This document shows, in pieces, positions 36,053 to 43,322 of a DNA stretch of 64,000 nucleotides (the stretch's first letter is position 1; each line of letters begins with the position of its first letter). The translations under genes and the position numbers were made by a program. The stretch comes from Nocardia cyriacigeorgica (lineage in GTDB: Bacteria; Actinomycetota; Actinomycetes; Mycobacteriales; Mycobacteriaceae): contig NZ_JAAGVC010000021.1 of NCBI RefSeq assembly GCF_010858045.1, forward strand, positions 23,881 through 87,880, written 5' to 3'. The notes below the pieces were generated by a model. That model saw nothing but the letters and a program-made list of their open reading frames with translations, did no database searches and had not been told where the DNA came from.

Positions 36053-37696
36053 CTACTTCACCTGTGCTCGCAGGATCGGAACGAGCTTCTGCAGTAGCAG
36101 CGGCTGGCTGGAGGAGGTCCAGTTCCGAAAGGCGTTGACGGTGGCGGGATCGTCGACGACGATCACCGTCGCGGTGACGTCGTTGATGTACGGGTCGAGG
36201 CCGGAAAGGCCGCCGCCGCCCGCGCCTTCGTCGCTGCGGATGGCGATGAGGTAACCGGAGTTGATCTTGGAGAATGTGGTGTAGCGGGTGTCCTTGGTCA
36301 CCGGGCGAGGGGTTGGCTCGTCGCCGGCTTTGGTGAAGGCGGCGTTGTAGGCGAATCCGAGACCCTGAAGGAAATTCGCCTGGTCGCTCGGCGTCAGGTA
36401 CATGGCGAGCTGGTTGTCGTAGGCCTTTCCGCCGCTGACGTCGACGACCGTGACGGACTTGCCCTCGAATGCCGGATTGTTCTGCCGCGCCTCTTCGATG
36501 GAGCCGGGTGCGGCGGCGGTAGTCGACGTCTCGCTCGGCCCCGCGGGGGTGTCTCCGCCGCTCAACGCCCAGATCCCGATGCCGGCGGCCAATGCCACAA
36601 CGACGACAGCGGCCGCGGCGGTCAGTAGACGGGCGCGGTTTCGCCGAGGTTGTGTGCTGGTCAGAGACGGCATGGACTGCGTGGGCACGTGCGCCCGCGG
36701 GTCGGTGGGTGGGCGGGTCTGCTCCGCGGTGTTGTTGACGGCGTAGCGGGGCCAGCTGGGTTCCTGGGCGTGGGGGCCCGAGGTGTAGCCGAGGGTGCCG
36801 GTGGGGTGCTGGTGGGCGCCGGAGGTGTAGCTGGGGCCGGGGGCGTGCGGGATAGAGCCGGAGAGGACTCGAGCTGCGGCGTCGGTGAATTCGCGGCAGG
36901 TGTTGAAGCGTTCGGCCGGGTTCTTGGCCAGGGCGCGGGCGAAGACCTGGTCGATGGCGGGTGGCAGGTTGCGGTTGACCGCGGTGGCCCGTGGGGGTGG
37001 TTCGTGCAGGTGGCCCATCATGACCATGGCGGGCTGGGTTGCCGGGTAGGGGTTCTGGCCGGTGAGCAGTTTGTAGAAGGCGCAGGCCAGGCTGTAGATG
37101 TCGGCGCGGTGGTCGAGCCGGCCGCCGGCGAGTTGCTCGGGGGGCGCGTAGGCGATGGTGGCGACGAAACTGCCGGTCTGGGTGAGGTCGGTGGTGTCTT
37201 CGGAGGATTTGGCGACGCCGAAGTCGGTGAGCAGGACGCGTTCTTCCTCGTCCTGCTCGGCCGAGAGCAGGAAGTTCGCCGGTTTGACGTCGCGGTGGAG
37301 CAGCCCGCGACGATGCGCGTAGTCCAGCCCTTTACCGACCTCGGTGACGATGCGCAGCGCGCGCTGCGGGGTCATGGCGCGCGGATCGCGCTCGAGTTCG
37401 GCGGCGGCGTCGGTGCCGTCGACGTACTGCATGGCGATCCACAGCTGGCCGTTTTCCTCGCCGCGGTTGTAGACCGACACGATGTTCGGGTGATCCAGTC
37501 CGGCGGCAAGGTTCGCTTCACGTTCGAACCGGCCCCGGAATTCGTTGTCGGCACTGAGGTGCCCACTGAGCACCTTGAGCGCGTCCATCCGGGGCAAGCT
37601 GGGGTGTTTGGCCAGGTAGACGGTGCCCATCCCACCCGCGCCGAGTACGCGCTGGATGCGATATCCGCCCACGATGGTGCCGGGGCTCATCGCCAT
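36053..37696 (-). CDS. Membrane Ser/Thr protein kinase 2 of the cassette
   Basis: 547 residues. Kinase domain: GAGGMGTVY loop, Lys41, HRDVKPAN with Asp136, DFG from Asp158, activation loop TQTGSFVATIAYAPPEQ. A long linker with Gly/Pro/Thr leads to one membrane helix near 358-380. The outer domain of about 167 residues is homologous to that of kinase 1, with the shared LIAIRSDEGAGGGGLSGL / VIAIRSDSEAGNGGLRGL segment. The kinase domains are also close, so the two look like the product of module duplication. It sits between lipoprotein paralogues 3 and 4. ATG at 37696 with CAGGAGACCGCGAG upstream. Confidence 0.94.
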   Translation of the reverse strand: MAMSPGTIVGGYRIQRVLGAGGMGTVYLAKHPSLPRMDALKVLSGHLSADNEFRGRFEREANLAAGLDHPNIVSVYNRGEENGQLWIAMQYVDGTDAAAELERDPRAMTPQRALRIVTEVGKGLDYAHRRGLLHRDVKPANFLLSAEQDEEERVLLTDFGVAKSSEDTTDLTQTGSFVATIAYAPPEQLAGGRLDHRADIYSLACAFYKLLTGQNPYPATQPAMVMMGHLHEPPPRATAVNRNLPPAIDQVFARALAKNPAERFNTCREFTDAAARVLSGSIPHAPGPSYTSGAHQHPTGTLGYTSGPHAQEPSWPRYAVNNTAEQTRPPTDPRAHVPTQSMPSLTSTQPRRNRARLLTAAAAVVVVALAAGIGIWALSGGDTPAGPSETSTTAAAPGSIEEARQNNPAFEGKSVTVVDVSGGKAYDNQLAMYLTPSDQANFLQGLGFAYNAAFTKAGDEPTPRPVTKDTRYTTFSKINSGYLIAIRSDEGAGGGGLSGLDPYINDVTATVIVVDDPATVNAFRNWTSSSQPLLLQKLVPILRAQVK

Positions 37697-37804
37697 CTCG
37701 CGGTCTCCTGTCTTGGCTGGTTCGGCATCGGGGTGCCGGCTGGGGCGGACGTTCTTCGGAGCATAGTGGGCGGCAATGGAGCCGGGCCGTCGTCGGTGGT
37801 GGCG

Positions 37805-39019
37805 CTACTGGTACTGGCTGTTGGCGAGCAGGGCGTACTGCGCGGCCGCCCGCTGCCGGACATCGATCGGCTGGCCGCTCTGCACCTGGGCGACATAGCG
37901 GTCGTAATGGACGATGCAGACGTACTTCTGATCGGAGTCGTTGGGGTTGGCGTCTTCCCGGCAGCGGGCGTCCGGAACGTCTTTCGGTGCATCGATATCC
38001 GTCCACCGGCTCGCCGTGAGCCGGGAACCGGCGAACTTCGCCGCGGCATCGGCGTCCTTGGTGCGCCATAGGTAGGTGTCGTCGGCGAGGGCGATGCTGT
38101 CGACACCGCTGTCCTGCATCGCCTTCTGCACGTCGGTCGGCTCGCCGACCCAGTGCAGCACGCCCCGTGGTTTGAAGGTGCCGACAGTGCCTGCGGCGGG
38201 TGCGAAGAAGAATTCCTCGGAGGTCAGGATGCGCCGGAGCATTCCGTCGGGATCGAACGGCAGCTCCAGCACCTCACGCTTGGACAGGGCAGGCAGTTCC
38301 TTCAGCAGCGGGACCTGGATGTCATAGGTCTTCTCGGCCAGACTCGTCAGCGAGTCCAGGTCGGGGCTCGGCCAGGTGACCAGCAGTGTGAGCACGTAGC
38401 TGCCGACGGCCATGGTGGTGCCGAGCGAGGGAATGCCCGGCCGCCAATGGGAGTGGGCGTCGGGGTATTTCTTCAGCGCGACCGCCTTGTTCTGGTCGGG
38501 CGCCACCGCGAAATCGGTTTGGTCGAGGTCGCGCGCCGCGGCCTTGGCCGCCGCCGCGTCCGGGAATTGCAGCACACCGATGGTGACCGCCGTTTCGCCG
38601 ATTGATTTCTCCCGCTTGGCGCGGTCGGCGGAGGTGATGCCGAGGCCGAACATGAACTTGTGCCGTTCCAGCACCGGACCGTTGACGTCGGCGAGTAGCT
38701 CGGTGGCCGCTCGGGCGTCCTCGAAGCCCTTCGCCCCGCGGTTGTACTTCAGCTTCGGGTCCACATCGATCCCGTTGATGACGCTGTCGGACAGCCGCAT
38801 GATTGCCAGCTCGGTGCCGCCGACCAGGCTGTTCAGGTATTCCCACCGCATATCGAGTGGGGTGACCGGGTAGCTGCCGATATCGAGTCCCCGGACATCC
38901 GGTTCCCCGGGAACCGCGGTGCCCGATACGGCCGAGCAGCCGGTCAACACGGTGGTCGCGGCGATGGCCACCGCGGCACACCGGAGGGTCGATGTCCTCA
39001 TGATGCTTCGAATTCGCAT
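37805..39019 (-). CDS. DUF7373-type lipoprotein, paralogue 4
   Basis: 404 residues, with ATG at 39019 or at 39001 (MRTSTLRCAA). The lipobox is Leu-Thr-Gly-Cys28. Motifs: EPDVRGLDIGSYPVTP, PFDPDGMLRRIL, GVDSIALADDTYLWRTKD, VPDARC with a following Cys, RYVAQV and the end QRAAAQYALLANSQYQ. It lies 108 bases upstream of kinase 2 in transcription order and 11 bases after paralogue 5. The clear SD is missing for either start. Confidence 0.88.
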   Translation of the reverse strand: MRIRSIMRTSTLRCAAVAIAATTVLTGCSAVSGTAVPGEPDVRGLDIGSYPVTPLDMRWEYLNSLVGGTELAIMRLSDSVINGIDVDPKLKYNRGAKGFEDARAATELLADVNGPVLERHKFMFGLGITSADRAKREKSIGETAVTIGVLQFPDAAAAKAAARDLDQTDFAVAPDQNKAVALKKYPDAHSHWRPGIPSLGTTMAVGSYVLTLLVTWPSPDLDSLTSLAEKTYDIQVPLLKELPALSKREVLELPFDPDGMLRRILTSEEFFFAPAAGTVGTFKPRGVLHWVGEPTDVQKAMQDSGVDSIALADDTYLWRTKDADAAAKFAGSRLTASRWTDIDAPKDVPDARCREDANPNDSDQKYVCIVHYDRYVAQVQSGQPIDVRQRAAAQYALLANSQYQ

Positions 39020-39030
39020 GTGCCGCAGTC

Positions 39031-40251
39031 CTACTGGGAGTTGGCCAGGATGGCGTACTGAGCGGATATCCGCTGCTGGGCGTCCAGCAACTGTTCGGCG
39101 CCCATGAACGCGTAATAACGGTCGTAGGTGACGTGGCAGTAGAAGCGAATCGCGCCCTGGGCCGGCCCCTTGTACTCGGTGCAGGTGGCCTGGGGCAGAC
39201 CCTTCGGCGAATCCGCGCTGCGGAAGAACCGGTTGAGCTGGGAGGACTTGTCCATCAGCTCTTGTGCCGACGCCGCATCGGCCGTCCGGTACAGCTCACC
39301 CGCGTCGTGCGCGACGCGGTCGACGCCCGCGGCTTCGAGCTCCTGCCTACGCTGGACCGGGTCGGTGGGGAAGTGCAGGGCGCCGTGCAGGTCGTAGGTG
39401 CCCGGCACGTTCAGGAACGAATCGCCCTCAGGGCGGCGCAGCGAGATCGAGCGCATACCGTCGGGATCGATGGAGTTCTCCATCATCTTGTCCGGCGGTG
39501 TGGGCTCGAATTTCTCCAGGGCGGCGCTCGTCGCGGTGATGGCCTTCTCCGACAGCGCGGACAGGCCGGGCAGGTCGGACTCGCCGAGGAGCTTGTTCTC
39601 GTAGTTCGAGACGATGGTGACGATGACGAACCGGTCCTGGGCCAGCCAGGAGGCCAGCACCTGCATGCCGGGCTGGTATCGCACCTGGGCCGCGGGGTGC
39701 TCGTCGAGCTTCGCCGGTTCGACGGGATACTTGTCGTCGTCATAGAACCCGGCCCGCGACAGATTCGCGGCGGCGTCGGTCGCCGACTTCGCATCGGAGA
39801 AGATCATCACCGAGGTCGACAGCGTGTAGGCGAGGCTGTTGACCTTGTTCGATTGCCCGGTCGCGGAGAACCCGGAGATGAACCCCTTCGCATCGTTGGC
39901 GAAGTTGTCCTCCTTGATCCACCGGTGGATCGGACTGCCGTGGGACTCGTCGGGGAGCAGGAACGGGCGCACCGCACCCGGCGGCTGATACACCAGCTTC
40001 GGGTCGATCTCCACCGGTAGCGGTATGACGTTGCCGAGGCGCTGGGCCTCGACGAACCGGGGGACGTCCTTGTTCTTCGGTGCGCCGAGCTCGCGCGGGA
40101 GCGTCGCATAACCGCCGACATCGAGCTGGGTCAGATCCACGGCCGGTTCGGCGGCCTCGGTGTCGGATCCGCAGCCCGAGGCGGCCAGAGCGCAGGCGAA
40201 CAACAGGGCGACCCCGGCCCGGAAACGGTGCGATCTCGCGGTGAGCTGCAC
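39031..40251 (-). CDS. DUF7373-type lipoprotein, paralogue 5
   Basis: 406 residues from the GTG at 40251 behind GGGGGGAGC; the ATG at 40305 would extend it past this site. The lipobox is Ala-Ser-Gly-Cys27. Motifs: AVDLTQLDVGGYATLP, SIDPDGMRSISLRRPEG, GVDRVAHDAGELYRTAD, two C-terminal Cys, RYYAFMG and the end QQRISAQYAILANSQ. It is first in transcription order, so its promoter should lie in 40252-40448, the gap shared with the divergent FHA gene. Confidence 0.88.
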   Translation of the reverse strand: MQLTARSHRFRAGVALLFACALAASGCGSDTEAAEPAVDLTQLDVGGYATLPRELGAPKNKDVPRFVEAQRLGNVIPLPVEIDPKLVYQPPGAVRPFLLPDESHGSPIHRWIKEDNFANDAKGFISGFSATGQSNKVNSLAYTLSTSVMIFSDAKSATDAAANLSRAGFYDDDKYPVEPAKLDEHPAAQVRYQPGMQVLASWLAQDRFVIVTIVSNYENKLLGESDLPGLSALSEKAITATSAALEKFEPTPPDKMMENSIDPDGMRSISLRRPEGDSFLNVPGTYDLHGALHFPTDPVQRRQELEAAGVDRVAHDAGELYRTADAASAQELMDKSSQLNRFFRSADSPKGLPQATCTEYKGPAQGAIRFYCHVTYDRYYAFMGAEQLLDAQQRISAQYAILANSQ

Positions 40252-40448
40252 GCTCCCCCCTTTACTCGAGTGTGTCAGCCGGATAGTACTGCACCGGTGG
40301 GACATGCGAACGTGTTCGCCGAAGGCCTCCGGCGCCGATCAGAGCCTGCTGACGAACCGCGGGTAACCGGACCGGTGTTGTTCGCATTGCAATACTCTGG
40401 TCTGGTGGCGACGATCCAGCATTCCGATCCAGGGGAGGGCCGATACCG

Positions 40449-41765
40449 TTGAAGGATCGGCAGGTCGAGGTGGTCGCCGGTAATCATGCGGCGGCCCGGG
40501 TTGCGGGTGCCGTGGTGGTCGTGGCGCACCGGGATCGGGGGAAGCCCACCCAGGAATCGCCTGCGGTTCGAGCGCTGGAATCGCTGGCCGAGCTGGTCAG
40601 CGACGCGGCCGAACAGCAACCTGCCGGGCCTGGCGCGTTGGTCGCGCGTAACGCGACGCGCTGGTTGATGAAGGACGCCGAACAGATCAGCCCCGGCCGT
40701 CCGATCGATTTCGGGATCCTGTCACATGCCGAGAACGGCGGGGTGGCGATCTTCCTGCACGGCGCCGTCACCGCGGTGCTCGCGGGGGAGCAGGTCGAAC
40801 GGTATCGGGGCAGCGACGCGGCGTTCACCGTGGACCGGGTGGCGTCGGTGCCGTCGAAGGCGGTCGCGCTGTTCGTCGACGACAACGGTGGCCGAGTGCC
40901 CGAGCTGCCCACCGAACGTGGAATCGGCTGGCTGGTGGAAGGTATCGCCCAGGCGGGCGGGGTGATCGTCTGGTCCGATGAGGTGCGTGCCCATGCGCCG
41001 CGCCGGGCCGGCGCCGAACACACCGGGGGTGGCTCGCATCGGCGGTCGGCGCCGCCGCCACTGCCGACCGCACGCATCGACCAGGAACGTTCGCCGGAAC
41101 CCGCTGCGGCGCAATCGGCGCCGGCGGATCCGAACGCGACGCCCACCCAGGCTTCGACCTCGATGCTCGACCTGAGCGATGGCGGGCAACCGCCGGAAAC
41201 GACCGAAGAACGCGGCACCGACCCCTCACCGCGGCCCGATCCGCAGCTGCAGCGGCGGTTGGAGGCCACCGCCCGAGCGACCACGCTCGCGGTCAAGGTG
41301 ATGGGATTCAAATGCGCGCGGGCACATCCCAGCGATCCGCGCTCGGCGTTCTGCACGGTCTGCGGGATGCCGGTCGATCAGACGCAGGCATTGAGCGAGG
41401 TGGTCCGGCCGCCGCTCGGCATGCTTGTGCTCGATGACGGGATGACGTTCATGCTCGCCGCCGACGCCGTCATCGGGCGCGATCCGGAGCATTCCGAGCA
41501 GGCCCGCCGCGGTCTGATCCCGCTCAAGATCGAGGACAACTCCGGTGGGATGTCGCGCGCGCACGCCGACATCGTGCTGGTCAATTGGGATGTGACGCTG
41601 GTGGACCGCGGATCGACCAACGGCACCCGCACCCGGGTGGCCGGGTATCGCGACTGGGTGCGGCTGCCACCGAATCAGCCGATGGTCTTGCTGCCGGGTA
41701 CCGAGATCATGATCGGCAACCGGGTGCTGCGCTTCGATCCGGCGGCGCCGCCACCGTTCGGCTGA
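40449..41765 (+). CDS. FHA-domain protein with zinc-ribbon-like motif
   Basis: 438 residues from a TTG at 40449, the only start in frame near the AGGGCCGATACCG upstream. The N-terminal 180 residues (VEVVAGNHAAARVAGAVVVV) are of unknown fold. A Pro/Ala-rich linker follows, then a Cys-rich segment KCARAHPSDPRSAFCTVCG, and a C-terminal FHA domain with MSRAHADIVL and DRGSTNGTRTRV. FHA domains bind phosphothreonine, so this protein may read the output of the neighbouring kinases. It converges with the metallopeptidase gene three bases after its stop. Confidence 0.88.
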   Translation: MKDRQVEVVAGNHAAARVAGAVVVVAHRDRGKPTQESPAVRALESLAELVSDAAEQQPAGPGALVARNATRWLMKDAEQISPGRPIDFGILSHAENGGVAIFLHGAVTAVLAGEQVERYRGSDAAFTVDRVASVPSKAVALFVDDNGGRVPELPTERGIGWLVEGIAQAGGVIVWSDEVRAHAPRRAGAEHTGGGSHRRSAPPPLPTARIDQERSPEPAAAQSAPADPNATPTQASTSMLDLSDGGQPPETTEERGTDPSPRPDPQLQRRLEATARATTLAVKVMGFKCARAHPSDPRSAFCTVCGMPVDQTQALSEVVRPPLGMLVLDDGMTFMLAADAVIGRDPEHSEQARRGLIPLKIEDNSGGMSRAHADIVLVNWDVTLVDRGSTNGTRTRVAGYRDWVRLPPNQPMVLLPGTEIMIGNRVLRFDPAAPPPFG

Positions 41766-41768
41766 CGC

Positions 41769-43214
41769 TCAGGAGTACCGCGACATGCAGGTGGTCTCGC
41801 CGTTCAGCACGCCGGCGCGGAAGGCGTCGACCCGGGCGAAACCGCTTGGCACGGTCTGCCCCTTGATGTCACTGGCGGCCAGCCCGTCGGTGAGCAGCCC
41901 GGACACCGCTTCGTCCAGATCGCCTGCGGCCAGGGTGATATCGCCTTCCGATGGCGGCCTGCCCGGTTCGGCGAGCTTGCCGGTGACCACACCGGACAGG
42001 CACGCCGAGCGCAACCCGGTCTTGGCGCCGACCAACTGCTGCCCCTGATCGCGCTGCACGGCCAGCGCGTAGCGGGCGATGAAGACGACGTAACCGTTGT
42101 AATCGCCGGTCACCTTCACCGGCAGCGGATCATCCGGGTCGGTGTCGGAGGTGCCGCGTTCGGCCAGGCCGGGGATGTCGGTGGCGATGGTATTGCTGGC
42201 GGGGCAGTAGCTCACCGGTTCGGTGGTGGTGCCGTTGCTGCAGTCGACTTGCGCGCCGTCGTAGCTGTAGGTGGGGTCGCCGTCGATCGGCAGGATCGCG
42301 GCCAGCGCCTTGCTCAGCTCGATCAGGTTCTCTTTGGTGATCGGGTATTCGCCGCGGTTGGCGTCGCCTTCGAAGCTCTGCGGCAGATCGCCACGGCGGC
42401 GCTCGATTTCGTCCATGTCGATGGCCTTGCAGCCCTTGGGGCCGTCGGTGAATCCGATCTGTACGGCGGTGACCCGCTCGAACGCCGAACCGTGCACGCT
42501 CTCCGGATCATCGGGGTCGGAGTCGCGGATAGCGACGGTCGCCGCGAGCACGGAATTGAGGCCGTCGGAGGTGTTGATGGTGAAGTGCTTCGACTTACCT
42601 TCGGCGACATGGCGCATGAACGCGCCGGCAAAGCAGTCGGCCTGCTGTTCCTTGACGATCACCGGGTCTTTGCGGTCGACGATCTTGGACATGGTCTGGA
42701 TGGCGTGCCCGTATTCGTGTGCCAGCACCATGACCACCGACATCTTGCCGAAGGTTTCCTCCATGGTCGGTAGCAGCAGCGCACGATCCCAGCCGATGGA
42801 GTTGTCGAGCCGGCAGTAGGCCGCATTGACAAGGCGGTAGGTGGTTTCGGTGCAGAACTCGACGGAATCGTTGCGGCCGGCCTTGGCGCTCCAGGAGACC
42901 AGCTTGTCGACCGGTTCGAACTCGCCCTCGAATTCCTCGGGGTACACCTCGGCCCAGTAGGCCTGGATGTCCTCGACAGCGTTGAGCGCGAGGGTGTCGA
43001 CCTCGCCGCCGTCGCCGTTGCGTGCGGTGAGCTCGCTGTCGGGGACCTCGGGGCGCGGGCCGCTCGGGCCGCTGGTGGTGGGCAGGCCTGCCACCTTGAA
43101 CGGATCGTCGTAGATCGAGACGGCCCGCCCGTCCACGGATCGGGTGCATCCCACCAGCGCGGTGACCGCGCACAGCACGGCGATGATGACGGCGGTCGCA
43201 CGACGTTGCCGCAT
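41769..43214 (-). CDS. Lipoprotein neutral zinc metallopeptidase (PF04228-like)
   Basis: 481 residues from the ATG at 43214, preceded by GAGGGGGAGG. A signal peptide ends in Leu-Val-Gly-Cys23, so it is lipid-anchored outside the membrane. The zinc motif is His166-Glu-Tyr-Gly-His170 in VLAHEYGHAIQ, and the downstream EQQADCFAGAF supplies the third ligand Glu189. This fits the YpfJ-like neutral zinc metallopeptidase family. It is flanked by two FHA-type genes on the other strand. The substrate is unknown; processing of surface proteins is a guess. Confidence 0.88.
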   Translation of the reverse strand: MRQRRATAVIIAVLCAVTALVGCTRSVDGRAVSIYDDPFKVAGLPTTSGPSGPRPEVPDSELTARNGDGGEVDTLALNAVEDIQAYWAEVYPEEFEGEFEPVDKLVSWSAKAGRNDSVEFCTETTYRLVNAAYCRLDNSIGWDRALLLPTMEETFGKMSVVMVLAHEYGHAIQTMSKIVDRKDPVIVKEQQADCFAGAFMRHVAEGKSKHFTINTSDGLNSVLAATVAIRDSDPDDPESVHGSAFERVTAVQIGFTDGPKGCKAIDMDEIERRRGDLPQSFEGDANRGEYPITKENLIELSKALAAILPIDGDPTYSYDGAQVDCSNGTTTEPVSYCPASNTIATDIPGLAERGTSDTDPDDPLPVKVTGDYNGYVVFIARYALAVQRDQGQQLVGAKTGLRSACLSGVVTGKLAEPGRPPSEGDITLAAGDLDEAVSGLLTDGLAASDIKGQTVPSGFARVDAFRAGVLNGETTCMSRYS

Positions 43215-43322
43215 CGGTTCCTCCCCCTCGTCGGCCGGTCGGTCGGTGTTTCGGTCGCCGGAACGGGGCATGGCGCATCGGGGGCACCGCCGATGTCCGG
43301 GTGATGGAATAGTATCCGCTGC

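Noticed and set aside
36650..38071. 473-residue plus-strand ORF over kinase 2 and a lipoprotein
   Set aside because: Gly/Val-rich antisense frame that crosses two genes; no motif.
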